A stretch of 64,000 bases of DNA from Lentisphaera marina. GTDB taxonomy: Bacteria > Verrucomicrobiota > Lentisphaeria > Lentisphaerales > Lentisphaeraceae. Made by a program: the position numbers and the translations under genes. Shown in pieces: positions 36,711 to 46,199 of the stretch. Below the pieces are notes generated by a model. That model saw nothing but the letters and a program-made list of their open reading frames with translations. It was not told the DNA's origin and ran no database searches. Each line of letters begins with the position of its first letter. The stretch's first letter is position 1. The DNA is taken from assembly GCF_028745505.1 (NCBI RefSeq), contig NZ_JAQZZL010000001.1, positions 1,981,818-2,045,817 of the forward strand, written 5' to 3'.

Positions 36711-38396
36711 ATGAAATTATTTATAAAATTCACTAGCTTACTCTGCTCTGCTTTTCTAGCGTCCTGCAGCAGTACCGTAGAACGCAGTCCAGTTGAGGGA
36801 AGAATACATTTAACTGATCAAATGCCCAACTTCCCTGAACCATATGATATGCGGGACTGGAATCAGGTGGCCAGTGATTTTGATAAAGTTTTATATGACC
36901 TGAATGCTAAAGGAACGCACCTGCCACTTACCCATCTAATTAGCCCGAAAGATAATATCAACACTGGGAAAGCCGGCTTTGGCTTCACATCCTACGTCGG
37001 CCCCACTGATGAGCATAAGGATTCATTCGAAGCCATTGCGGTGATGGGCAGTGTACTCGGTGCGACTTATAATGGCCAGGATAAATCGAATGGAAAATAC
37101 AACTGGGTAGAAATGTGTGAGCAGTACTACAATTCGGCCAACGGCCGCAACTTAGTCCTTAATCATATAGATACCGATTACGACTCTTTCTGGTACACGG
37201 TTTTCCCTCACATTCTCTTTTATTCAATCTATGATCGCTACCCAGAAACAGGCAAGATGAAAGAAATAGTGCGCATCACTGCCGATAAATGGTATGATGC
37301 AGCCGTCATTCTCAACAAAAAAGGCTTTGACTTCACTTATTTTGATTTCGATAAAAATAAAGCCAAAAAGAATGGCAAATGGACTGAGCCGGATAGTGCG
37401 GCTGGTATTGGCTGGTTGATGTATGCCGCCTGGCTTAAGCTAAAAGATCCTAAATATCTTGAAGCCGCTAAATGGTGCTTCGATTATCTCGACTCACTCG
37501 AAATTGATAAAAACCCTTACTATGAAGTTCAACTCCCCTTTGGCGCCTACGCGGCCGTTCGCATGAATGCCGAATTGGGAACGAATTACGATACAACGAA
37601 GTTCGTCAATTGGTGCTTTGATCATACCAGTTTAGTACGCGGTGATATGGGTGTGATTCACAAACGTTGGGAAGGAAATGACTGTCATGGGCTGGTCGGC
37701 TCAATCAATACTCCGCCATGGCGACATGTGGAGGGCGGTTATGCTTTTGCCATGAATACCTTTGCGATGGCGGCTCCATTTATTTCCATGGTTCGTTACG
37801 ACGAGCGTTATTCCCGCGATATCGGCAAATGGATTCTCAATGCCGCCAATGCCTCGCGACTGTTTTATAGTGACTACCACCCCGCAAAAAAACAGTCCTC
37901 ACCTGAATGGAGGGAAGAATCACAGAACGTCATTGCCTACGAAGGCCTACGTCAGTTCTGGAATGAAAATGAACCGGCACTTTATGCCAGTGGCGATGCC
38001 ACAAAATATAACTGGGGATACGACACTGACTTTGGCCTGTATGGTTCTTCTTATGTGGGAGTTTTTGGCGGAGCAATTCGCACCACCAATCACAAGTACA
38101 TACTACAACTGGACTGTTTGGCTACAGAATTTGATCGCGCCAATTCATATCCAAGCTACCTCTACTTCAATCCTTATAATGTAGTGAAAAAAGTGGATCT
38201 AGAACTCCCGCCAGGAAAGTTCGATATCTATAATACTCTAAACAATTCGTTCATGGCAAAAGCAGTCTCAGCTAAGACTCAAATTGCGATCCCCGCAAAT
38301 GGCTCAGTCGTGATTGTTCTAGCACCTGCAAATGGCAAAATCACTAAACAGTTAAACAAGACGCTCATCAATGGTGTTGTGGTAGATTACCGCTAA
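36711..38396 (+). CDS. lipoprotein with alpha-helical-barrel glycosidase-like domain
   Basis: The N-terminus is a lipoprotein leader with lipobox LASC (Cys19), so the protein sits at a membrane with its body outside the cytoplasm. Residues about 40-460 contain repeated helical hairpins rich in Trp and Tyr (WYTVFPHILFYSIYDRYPETG, WLMYAAWLKLKDPKYLEAAKW), like an (alpha/alpha)6 barrel, followed by a beta-sheet tail (about 480-560). The tail and core resemble the C-terminal half of the protein at 43625-46120: both have SYPxxLYxNP, then V-DIY-T, then an ANG/KAN-type strand, ending in VVDYR or VIDFKAH. I cannot name a CAZy family. It starts 24 nt after DUF1861 and shares one base with the symporter (TAATG). 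Confidence 0.82.
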   Translation: MKLFIKFTSLLCSAFLASCSSTVERSPVEGRIHLTDQMPNFPEPYDMRDWNQVASDFDKVLYDLNAKGTHLPLTHLISPKDNINTGKAGFGFTSYVGPTDEHKDSFEAIAVMGSVLGATYNGQDKSNGKYNWVEMCEQYYNSANGRNLVLNHIDTDYDSFWYTVFPHILFYSIYDRYPETGKMKEIVRITADKWYDAAVILNKKGFDFTYFDFDKNKAKKNGKWTEPDSAAGIGWLMYAAWLKLKDPKYLEAAKWCFDYLDSLEIDKNPYYEVQLPFGAYAAVRMNAELGTNYDTTKFVNWCFDHTSLVRGDMGVIHKRWEGNDCHGLVGSINTPPWRHVEGGYAFAMNTFAMAAPFISMVRYDERYSRDIGKWILNAANASRLFYSDYHPAKKQSSPEWREESQNVIAYEGLRQFWNENEPALYASGDATKYNWGYDTDFGLYGSSYVGVFGGAIRTTNHKYILQLDCLATEFDRANSYPSYLYFNPYNVVKKVDLELPPGKFDIYNTLNNSFMAKAVSAKTQIAIPANGSVVIVLAPANGKITKQLNKTLINGVVVDYR

Positions 38397-39850
38397 TGCA
38401 CGAAAATCTGCCCATACCGGAAAAAGACCGGGTTCCCGCAAAACAAAAGTTGGCCTATGGCGCCGGGGGCTTGGGCGATTTTTTCATCCCCAGTTTTATT
38501 CAGGCACTATTTACCTATGTCTTTATTGTGGACATGAAACTAGACCCCGAAAAAATGGGCTGGGTTCTTGCTGCCACTAAAGCTGTTAGCATGATTGGTG
38601 ATCCCACGGCTGGTTTCATTTCTGATAAAACTAGAACTAAATGGGGACGTAGAAAACCCTATATTTTGGTCATGGGCATAGTTTGTGCGGTCATGATGCC
38701 ATTTGCATGGATGGTTCCAAGTGTCGAGGGCGGAGTGGATTTGCTCTTATTTCATATAAGCGAAGAAAACTTTAAGTTCCTCTACATCTTCATTATGATG
38801 TCCATGTATTTTCTCGCGCACTCATTCTATTCAGTGCCCTACAAAGCCCTAGGTTTTGAACTCACCCGAAATTACGACGAAAAAACCAAAGTATTCACCT
38901 GGAAAAAGTATGTCGAAACCCTCGGACTCTTTATGGTTGCTTGGTTCTATTGGTTTACTGCACGACCTGTGTTCGGTGGCGTGAGTAAGGGCGCTGTAGT
39001 CCTAGGCATTATTGTCGGCTTTATTTTGCTGCTTTGTTCCTTAGCCGTCTTTTTTGGTAATCATGAAGTTGCGGAAGAACTGACTTTTGAAAAGAAAGAT
39101 AAAATCCCCTTGTCGACGGCAATTAAAGCAACTTTCACGAATAAGGCCTTCCTGCTTGTACAGGGTGCCATTTTATTTGTCATGCTCGGCATGGGAATTG
39201 ACGCCATCATCGGTAATTACCTGCATGTTCACTATACTTCTGGCGGTAGCGAAGATCTAGCATCAAAAATAGGCGGCATCGGCGGGACGGTTTCAACCAT
39301 TGTTATTTTTATTGCCTTGCCAATTGCGCTCTGGGTGTCGACTCACTGGGGCAAAAAAGAAGCCGCACTCATGGGAACCTTTGTCTTGCTCATTGGTGTC
39401 AGCTCTATTCCCTGGATGATGACTCCCGCTTATCCCTACCTAATCATTTTCGTGTGGGCTCTATCACAATTTGGTGCCCAAACAACTAATCTTGTGTACA
39501 CTTCCATGATGGCGGATGTTTGCGACCAAGATGAATTGATCACCGGTAAAAGACGTGAGGGGACTTATGCCGCTGCCAGTAGCGTGATTGCCAAAGTATC
39601 GGATGTTCTTGTACTCTTATTGAGCGGCTACATGCCCCGCTTAGCTGGCTACGTCAATACTGAAGTAAAACCAAACATGGAACAGCTGGAAAACATGAAA
39701 ACTCTTCTGATTTCGACAGATATAATCGGTGTGGTAGCCGCTATTATACTGATTGCTTTCTACCCCCTCTCAAGAAAAAAATGCAGCGATATTCAACAAC
39801 AGCTCGAAGAACAAAACACTACTTCAATTGAATCGGAAACACTTAAATAA
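38396..39850 (+). CDS. GPH-family (MFS) glycoside-pentoside-hexuronide cation symporter
   Basis: A 484-residue inner-membrane transporter with twelve predicted helices. AYGAGGLGDFF at the N-terminus, FISDKTRTKWGRRKPYI and VPYKALGFELT are the marks of the GPH family, which includes melibiose and xyloside symporters. Its start overlaps the preceding stop by one base, so it is translated with the lipoprotein, and the GH130 gene follows by 11 nt. It should bring a glycoside into the cytoplasm, where the GH130 enzyme can act. Transport specificity is inferred from context. Confidence 0.92.
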   Translation: MHENLPIPEKDRVPAKQKLAYGAGGLGDFFIPSFIQALFTYVFIVDMKLDPEKMGWVLAATKAVSMIGDPTAGFISDKTRTKWGRRKPYILVMGIVCAVMMPFAWMVPSVEGGVDLLLFHISEENFKFLYIFIMMSMYFLAHSFYSVPYKALGFELTRNYDEKTKVFTWKKYVETLGLFMVAWFYWFTARPVFGGVSKGAVVLGIIVGFILLLCSLAVFFGNHEVAEELTFEKKDKIPLSTAIKATFTNKAFLLVQGAILFVMLGMGIDAIIGNYLHVHYTSGGSEDLASKIGGIGGTVSTIVIFIALPIALWVSTHWGKKEAALMGTFVLLIGVSSIPWMMTPAYPYLIIFVWALSQFGAQTTNLVYTSMMADVCDQDELITGKRREGTYAAASSVIAKVSDVLVLLLSGYMPRLAGYVNTEVKPNMEQLENMKTLLISTDIIGVVAAIILIAFYPLSRKKCSDIQQQLEEQNTTSIESETLK

Positions 39851-39861
39851 AAAGATCAATT

Positions 39862-40947
39862 ATGGACATTGCCAAAAGATTTAAAAACAATCCCCTCATT
39901 AAACCACAGGATGTAAAACCTAGCTTAGAAGGTGCTGAAGTCGAGTGCCTACTCAACCCTGGAACATTTACTTTTAATGGTAAGATATACCTACTTATGC
40001 GCGTCGCTGAACGGATGATTCAAAAAGAGGGTTTCATTTCCACTCTCGTCGTCGATCAAGCTTCTCCAGAAGGGGTAAGTATAGTTGAATTTGCCCTCGA
40101 CGACCCCCTGCTCTCCTACGATGATGCACGCGTCTTTAGCTATGATGGCAAAACCTATCTCACGACCTTGTCTCACCTGCGCCTTGCCGAGAGTTGTGAT
40201 GGCATTCATTTTACTGCCCATGACAAGCCTCTGATTCTTGGTGAAGGTGAATACGAAACTTTTGGTGTGGAAGACTGTCGTGTCACTCAAATTGACGATA
40301 CTTATCACCTCACCTACACAGCCGTTTCTGAGTATGGCCCAGCAGTTGGCATGCAGAGTACAAAAGATTGGAAGACCTTTTCTAAGAATGGTGTAATTCT
40401 CCCTCCCCCAAACAAGGACTGCGCAATTTTTGATGAGCAAGTCAATGAGCTCTACTGGGCCCTTCATCGTCCAGTTGTAAAAGTCGATAGCTGGTCAGAA
40501 CTCAATATTTGGATTGCCTCTTCTCCTAATCTAAAGAATTGGGGAGACCATCTATGCCTAGCAAAAACTCGACCCGGAATGTGGGATAGTCAACGCATTG
40601 GCGCTGGAGCTACTCCCATTAAAACAGACAAAGGCTGGCTGGAAATTTACCATGGCTGTGACGAGAGTTCCCGTTACTGCCTTGGCGCCCTACTTCTGGA
40701 TCTAAATGACCCCACTAAAGTGATAGCCCGTTCCGAAAAACCCATCATGCAACCATTAGCTCAATACGAACAGGAAGGCTTCTTTGGCAATGTGGTTTTC
40801 ACCAATGGCCACCTCGTAGAAGACGACGAAATTACGGTTTATTATGGTGCATCTGATACGGTAATCTGTGCAGCAAAATTATCGATTCCGCAGATTTTAG
40901 CAAGTCTGAATATTAATCCTGAACAAGTACCTGAATTGATGGTTTAA
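39862..40947 (+). CDS. glycoside hydrolase family 130 phosphorylase/glycosidase
   Basis: GH130 enzymes act on beta-mannosides, mostly by phosphorolysis to mannose 1-phosphate. The cytoplasmic 361-residue protein has the five-bladed propeller blocks: LLNPGTFTFNGKIYLLMRV, the proton-donor region GVEDCRVT (consensus GVEDPRIT), ALHRP and SQRIGAGATPIKTDKGWLEIYHG. The last is the phosphate-pocket type block seen in the phosphorylase subfamilies, so phosphorolysis is favoured. Cys replaces the usual Pro next to the donor Asp. Its 3' end overlaps the opposite-strand kinase gene by 35 bp. No signal peptide, consistent with action on an imported sugar. Confidence 0.9.
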   Translation: MDIAKRFKNNPLIKPQDVKPSLEGAEVECLLNPGTFTFNGKIYLLMRVAERMIQKEGFISTLVVDQASPEGVSIVEFALDDPLLSYDDARVFSYDGKTYLTTLSHLRLAESCDGIHFTAHDKPLILGEGEYETFGVEDCRVTQIDDTYHLTYTAVSEYGPAVGMQSTKDWKTFSKNGVILPPPNKDCAIFDEQVNELYWALHRPVVKVDSWSELNIWIASSPNLKNWGDHLCLAKTRPGMWDSQRIGAGATPIKTDKGWLEIYHGCDESSRYCLGALLLDLNDPTKVIARSEKPIMQPLAQYEQEGFFGNVVFTNGHLVEDDEITVYYGASDTVICAAKLSIPQILASLNINPEQVPELMV

Positions 40948-42919
40948 GAACTTTTATTTGACGGGCAGAAAACTGCTTAGGCAGCACAATTACTTTTTCA
41001 ATGGCAGGCAATTGATTGAGCGGTTCCAAATCGGGAACCAGAGTATGTCTCACATCCAATTCTTTTAAATTATTTAATCCTCTCAACTGACTAAGATCAT
41101 GAATTTGTGTATTGCGTATGTCTAAAGACACTAGATCTAAAGGAGCTAGTAAGCTGTTACGATTATCAGCCATATCTTCGGTCCCTAAAATCTTAAAATC
41201 CGCACCTGATAAACTTAGAGATTTGGTACTCGGGGAATAGTCAAAGGTGCTATCTTTCAGCCCATTATTCCAACCTGACAATACCAATTTAACAACCTTC
41301 TCATAGCCTTGGAAATTTTTGCGATTGGCTGTATCCCAAACCATAGCCTTTTCCAGCATATCCCGCTGTCGCAAATTAAAGTGAAGAATAGATTTAAAGA
41401 AATCATCTATATTTAATAAGCCTGATTTTGTTCGAGGTACATCTATAAACTTAGGCGCATGTTTAAAGAGATAATAAGGCTTTTCTCTATCTTTATTTAA
41501 TTCATAAACTTCACGGTAACGCTGTTGAATATAGTAATACTCACTTAGAATATTCATCTGTGCATCACCAGGAGGCCTATTTTCAAAATCAGCTACTTTG
41601 TCCGCTACGCTCTTGATGGGTTTAGAGTAGTCGATTTGCTGAATGATGGTTTTCTGAATTAAATCTTTTTGAATACCCAAAGCCGCTACACGTTTTTGCT
41701 CATTTTGGTTTTCAATGAGCAATGACTCAGCCTTTTTACGTGCTTCATCTGCTTCCTGTCCAGCAGCAATCGCCTCGGCAGTTTTCTTATTCAAATTTAT
41801 AATGAACTGAGCCGATCCAATGATGATAACTAAACTGAGAATAAAGGTCACATTGCAGATCAACTTATTGCGTTTGTAGAGCAATGTAAGGCCTCTTAAG
41901 AAGGAGGCATTTTCTGCGCTGGTCGCAAAACCTGCGAGATAGTTGTAAACTTCCTTACGTAAAGCAATTACTGAATCATAACGTTCATTCTGATCTAAAG
42001 AAACAGCTTTCATAACCACTGCGCTAAGACTATGGGGAACATTTAATTTGGGGAAACGCTGTGCGGGGGGAATCATCCTCCCCGTAGTTGTAACCTCTAG
42101 GATCTCATCCGTACCGCCATCGATTGGTGAGCTATTGGTTAAAATGGTATACAATAGGCAACCCAGTGCATAAATATCTGTGGTTTCGTTCTTTTCCTTA
42201 CCATCTTTAACCTGCTCAGGGGCCATATAGCCTGGCGTACCTTTAATTTCACCCGTAAGAGTCATACTATTTAGCCAATCGGGATTAAACATCTCTACAT
42301 TAGAACTGCTGTCCTGCTTACCAATAATTTTACCAAGACCCCAGTCGCATACCTGCACTTCACCAAACTCACCTACCTGAATATTCCCTGGTTTAATATC
42401 GAGATGAACCACCCCTTTTGAATGAGCATAGGCAATGGCATCGCAAACTTTTAGAAAAATCTCAAGTACAGAGTTTAAAGGATATTTTTCTAGGTATTCA
42501 AGATTACCCGAATGTTTTTGAGAAATGATTTTTCGCAGGTCATCTCCCTGCTTGAGTTCCATGGTGAAAAATGGAGTTTGATCCTCATCAATCCCCATGT
42601 CGTGAATACTGATAATATTGGGATGCTCCAATAAACCTGTCAGGCGTGCTTCACAAATAAAAGGGTCGTAAGTTTCTTTGGGTGCTCCTTCATGAAGTTT
42701 AGCCATGGCGATATAACGTCCCGTCACAGCATCGAAAACACGAGAAATTGTTTTCATCCCTCCGGAATTGATCAATTCAGGGTCCAAATAGCGTTTTTCA
42801 CTGGCTTCTAGAGTAGAAAATAAGGGACTTAAGCCTTCTTTTTCATCCGATTCATCCATCGCCATGTCAAAAAGATCTAGAAGGCCCTCTGACCTATTAT
42901 TGTCTGATTTACCCATCAA
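40913..42919 (-). CDS. transmembrane Ser/Thr protein kinase
   Basis: The kinase domain spans about residues 45-335, with Lys74 in IAMAKL as the ATP lysine, HLDIKPGNI (172-180, consensus HRDLKPEN) and DWGLGK (192-197, consensus DFG). The catalytic Asp is kept, but the Arg of HRD is Leu, so it is a non-RD kinase that may not need activation-loop phosphorylation. One transmembrane helix lies near 353-378, followed by a coiled coil and a C-terminal leucine-rich-like region (about 560-655, LDIRNTQIHDLSQL). The start overlaps the sigma factor stop by 4 nt, so the two are coupled. It may phosphorylate or control that sigma factor. Confidence 0.92.
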   Translation of the reverse strand: MMGKSDNNRSEGLLDLFDMAMDESDEKEGLSPLFSTLEASEKRYLDPELINSGGMKTISRVFDAVTGRYIAMAKLHEGAPKETYDPFICEARLTGLLEHPNIISIHDMGIDEDQTPFFTMELKQGDDLRKIISQKHSGNLEYLEKYPLNSVLEIFLKVCDAIAYAHSKGVVHLDIKPGNIQVGEFGEVQVCDWGLGKIIGKQDSSSNVEMFNPDWLNSMTLTGEIKGTPGYMAPEQVKDGKEKNETTDIYALGCLLYTILTNSSPIDGGTDEILEVTTTGRMIPPAQRFPKLNVPHSLSAVVMKAVSLDQNERYDSVIALRKEVYNYLAGFATSAENASFLRGLTLLYKRNKLICNVTFILSLVIIIGSAQFIINLNKKTAEAIAAGQEADEARKKAESLLIENQNEQKRVAALGIQKDLIQKTIIQQIDYSKPIKSVADKVADFENRPPGDAQMNILSEYYYIQQRYREVYELNKDREKPYYLFKHAPKFIDVPRTKSGLLNIDDFFKSILHFNLRQRDMLEKAMVWDTANRKNFQGYEKVVKLVLSGWNNGLKDSTFDYSPSTKSLSLSGADFKILGTEDMADNRNSLLAPLDLVSLDIRNTQIHDLSQLRGLNNLKELDVRHTLVPDLEPLNQLPAIEKVIVLPKQFSARQIKVLKPSIQVLVQD

Positions 42920-43503
42920 TACTCAAGCTCAGCAACTAGAGCTCGCACCTCTTCCATAAACTTCTTTTTAACGCGATTTTTGAGTACATAAACCGAGTCT
43001 TTTTTAAGATCGACGCGCTCACTAATTTCTTCTGAAGAGATGCCTTTGAGAGAAAGCTCAAAAACCTCTACGGCTTTCCCTGAAAAGAGCTCTCTCATTT
43101 TTTTCAGAGCTAACTCACTTATATAAGTTTTCCACTCGCGCTCAATAAGCTCATCCAAATCAGACTCAGGCATGGATTCCAAAAAATCCGCCATGCCCTC
43201 TTTTTCACGTTTGGCAATATTACTTTGCTTGCGGTAGTAGTTATAAGTCGTATTGCGAATCACCGCGCCCATCCAGTTGCGAAAAGAAGCTTTCTCCTTA
43301 TCATAATTCGCCAGATTTTTCCAAAGGTTGACAAGAATTACCTGCGTTAGGTCATCCGTGTCCTGACCCGTATAATTCATTTTATAAATGAGTACCTGAA
43401 TAAAGTTCTCGTAATAAGAGATAAACTCATCCCAAGCCTGATGATCATCAGGATTTTTTGCTCTCTGTAGGAGAGTTTGTCGCGTCACCCAGTCATTACT
43501 CAT
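42916..43503 (-). CDS. ECF-type RNA polymerase sigma factor
   Basis: A 195-residue extracytoplasmic-function sigma-70 protein: region 2 (about 22-95, with GQDTDDLTQVILVNLWKNL and FRNWMGAVIRNTTYNYYRKQ) and region 4 (about 130-185, LSLKGISSEEISERVDLKKDSVYVLK). No anti-sigma factor is adjacent; instead a kinase overlaps it by 4 nt, as in the planctomycete ECF-kinase pairs. The sigma factor probably drives the local carbohydrate genes, but no promoter pair was identified. Confidence 0.93.
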   Translation of the reverse strand: MSNDWVTRQTLLQRAKNPDDHQAWDEFISYYENFIQVLIYKMNYTGQDTDDLTQVILVNLWKNLANYDKEKASFRNWMGAVIRNTTYNYYRKQSNIAKREKEGMADFLESMPESDLDELIEREWKTYISELALKKMRELFSGKAVEVFELSLKGISSEEISERVDLKKDSVYVLKNRVKKKFMEEVRALVAELEY

Positions 43504-43624
43504 AGTTTTTATTGCCTTTTCTCATGATTGAATTCAAATATAAAACATTTCTATCTACATAGCTATAAATTTTCAGCTCCACTCGCTTAAAAGAGGAACT
43601 TTTGGTTTAATTACATATTGAGCA

Positions 43625-46120
43625 TCAATGAGCTTTAAAGTCAATGACTCTATTATTCGCCAGAAGATGCTTGCCCTTGCGACTTAATTTTGCTCCCTGT
43701 GGAACAGCCACTAAAACCACCGCCTGATTAGCTTTTAGTTTAAGCTTTTCACTTCCATTGAAAGCCGAGATAAGAAACTGTCCGCTTATGGTGTCGTAAA
43801 TATCTACTGGCTGATCGATTTTATCACTCAGATCTATCCTCACTGATTTTGCCTCCGCATGTGGGTTGTGATATAAAAACGTGGGGTAAGAATCTTTTAC
43901 GAGCCATTCCGTTTTAGTGCAATCCCAGCGCAAAATGGCATCCACGTCTGTTTTTGCGACAATCGCACCAAGTAGACCGACGTGATTCCCCATGTATAAG
44001 CCAATATTATTCGATGTCTTAGAGAACCACTCTTTCTTTTGTTTCAGGTAATCCTTGCGCTCGACTTTTGGAGTGCCCCAACCTAGGCGAATGGGGTCTC
44101 CTGTTGCATAGGGTTGGTATAAACGTTTATCACTAAATTCAGAAGTCCCCAAAGCTTCATAAAACAGCAAGTAGTCAGGATCGTGGAGATCTTTCCAGTC
44201 TTTGTGATCCTGATGATTCCAGTCCATTTTGTAGCCCTGCATAAGACGCATGGAGACGGCCATATTGAGTGAGTATTTGGCAACTGCCACGGCATAATCC
44301 GGATCATAACGCAAGGCCGGCAGTAACCATGCTGGACCATTAAGTGAGCCCATGGTAAAGCATAGGAAATTGCCATTTTTCCAAACGGCGCCATCCAATC
44401 CATCCACAGTGACTCCCTTATACTCTTTTCCGGCTGTTATATGCCAACCGCGTTCCTGCTCCCCGCCAAACCAGGCATTATAAATTTTCCCAAGATCAAA
44501 ATCCTTACCATGCTCCACCATCAATCGCGATGCTACGTAGGGTCCCATAATGTGAGTCAATTCGTAACGGCCGGCATTCAATTCGTAGTAGCGCATTGCG
44601 GACTCCGCACAAGCCAGCATTTCAGGGTCTTTGTGCAGGTCATACCCCAGTAAATTCATCCAGGCAACGATCGGTGAATTACCAAAGCGATTCATCGGCT
44701 CATTGCGTCCTCCTGGACCATTCGTTTCAAAATTAAAACCTAGGGTATCAAAATTTGCTTCATCAGGACAGCCCAAACCCTTGGCAATTTTAAGGAATGC
44801 CTGGGTGGATTTTTTTACCTGAACCATAAAGTCAGTGTCGTCAGGAAATAAATCAGCCAGCATGACTCCATAAACCGAACTCCAATAACCATAAATCCCC
44901 GAATGGAGTTCAGGGTTCTTATCTCCCGGTCCATGACGGTAAATGCCATGCTTCTCATCAAACCAGAGTTTGGCAGATTTCAAGATATCAAAATCGACTA
45001 AATCTCTAGGATCCAAACCCACCATTTTGGCTCCCACTATGGGAGAAACATTTGTAAAAATCTCGCCACCAGGCTTACTGTGACGATAGGAAGGCATACG
45101 TAAATTATAAGTTTCAGCCATGCGTTTTTCAGCAAGATCTGTAGCAGAGATATAATCCCAAGTCAAGATCGCTTTGGCTTCACCTGAACTTTCCACATAC
45201 TCAACTAAAATTTCGTATTTCCGTCCTTGCTCAAGGTGAATTTTCTTCTCTAATTTTGCAAGTCCACGCATATGTCCCATCAATTCTTTGCCATTGATAA
45301 ACATTCTGGAACCATCATCAGAACGTAAATAAAAGGTATATTCACGGCTTTCGGGAACATCTAAAACTGTGGACCAGCGAACTGAAAAATTGTCTCGATC
45401 GATGGCATCATGAGGTTTTTTATGACCCCAATTAAAATTCAGATCTTTATCAATCATCATCACTTCAGGCTTGCCTTTAAATTCACGATTAGCAAACATT
45501 TCGCGTTTCCACCCTGAGTCTCCATTAGAAGTTTTGAGGTAGTCATTTTTTATGGCGTAATGCCCCGATTCCTTTCCTTTTAAATAAGTTTTCATGAGCA
45601 GATGACCATCCAGCTCATATCCATCGCGCAGGATATATTTATAATACTTCTGCGATACATCCTGCCAGTCACGCACAATGAGTGGTTTAGGTATGTCCAC
45701 CATTTTGTCCACAACAGCAATTGCCTGCTGACTTGTATGCTTTGCTTCAAAGAGCTTAGGATTTGAATTAAGTTGCTCGAGGCTTTCTCCTACGAATTGA
45801 GCTGTTCCTCCATTTTTACGTGCTCCACTTTTCCCCAGTAAATAAAAAGCCCCAAGGCCGGCAATTAAGCATAAAGCGGCTAAGCCAGCTAAAATTCCAC
45901 GGCGAGAATGAGCTGTCGCTGTTCCCTTTACCTGACTGACAGGTGGACTCTTTACCTTTTCAGTCTCCTCATCATAAAGTTGTGCACTTTGTCCTCGACC
46001 AGGCACCAGCATTGCCAGGTTACAGGAGTCGCAACGCACCTTACAGCCCACATACTCAGCTGGCGCTTCAAGTGGGCTCTGGCAGCCCAAGCAATAGAAA
46101 ATAATTTTATCTTCAGACAA
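43625..46120 (-). CDS. membrane-anchored zinc-ribbon/PA14 protein with alpha-helical-barrel domain
   Basis: The 831-residue protein combines a Cys4 zinc ribbon (C10, C13, C30, C33), a transmembrane helix (about 75-96), a PA14 carbohydrate-binding domain (about 155-320, with SDDGSRMFINGKELMGHMRG) and a large helical domain (about 350-740) ending in a beta tail. The helical domain and tail are paralogous to the lipoprotein at 36711. The topology puts the ribbon inside and the PA14 and helical parts outside the cytoplasmic membrane. The order suggests an external sensor or enzyme tied to an internal partner. It lies about 120 nt downstream of the sigma-kinase pair on the same strand. Confidence 0.85.
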   Translation of the reverse strand: MSEDKIIFYCLGCQSPLEAPAEYVGCKVRCDSCNLAMLVPGRGQSAQLYDEETEKVKSPPVSQVKGTATAHSRRGILAGLAALCLIAGLGAFYLLGKSGARKNGGTAQFVGESLEQLNSNPKLFEAKHTSQQAIAVVDKMVDIPKPLIVRDWQDVSQKYYKYILRDGYELDGHLLMKTYLKGKESGHYAIKNDYLKTSNGDSGWKREMFANREFKGKPEVMMIDKDLNFNWGHKKPHDAIDRDNFSVRWSTVLDVPESREYTFYLRSDDGSRMFINGKELMGHMRGLAKLEKKIHLEQGRKYEILVEYVESSGEAKAILTWDYISATDLAEKRMAETYNLRMPSYRHSKPGGEIFTNVSPIVGAKMVGLDPRDLVDFDILKSAKLWFDEKHGIYRHGPGDKNPELHSGIYGYWSSVYGVMLADLFPDDTDFMVQVKKSTQAFLKIAKGLGCPDEANFDTLGFNFETNGPGGRNEPMNRFGNSPIVAWMNLLGYDLHKDPEMLACAESAMRYYELNAGRYELTHIMGPYVASRLMVEHGKDFDLGKIYNAWFGGEQERGWHITAGKEYKGVTVDGLDGAVWKNGNFLCFTMGSLNGPAWLLPALRYDPDYAVAVAKYSLNMAVSMRLMQGYKMDWNHQDHKDWKDLHDPDYLLFYEALGTSEFSDKRLYQPYATGDPIRLGWGTPKVERKDYLKQKKEWFSKTSNNIGLYMGNHVGLLGAIVAKTDVDAILRWDCTKTEWLVKDSYPTFLYHNPHAEAKSVRIDLSDKIDQPVDIYDTISGQFLISAFNGSEKLKLKANQAVVLVAVPQGAKLSRKGKHLLANNRVIDFKAH

Positions 46121-46199
46121 TGAAAAACCTCTTTTACTGATATTGTTTTACAGCAAAAATGCTGATCTAAACAAGCGAAGCCATTAAATTTTCCAAGAA

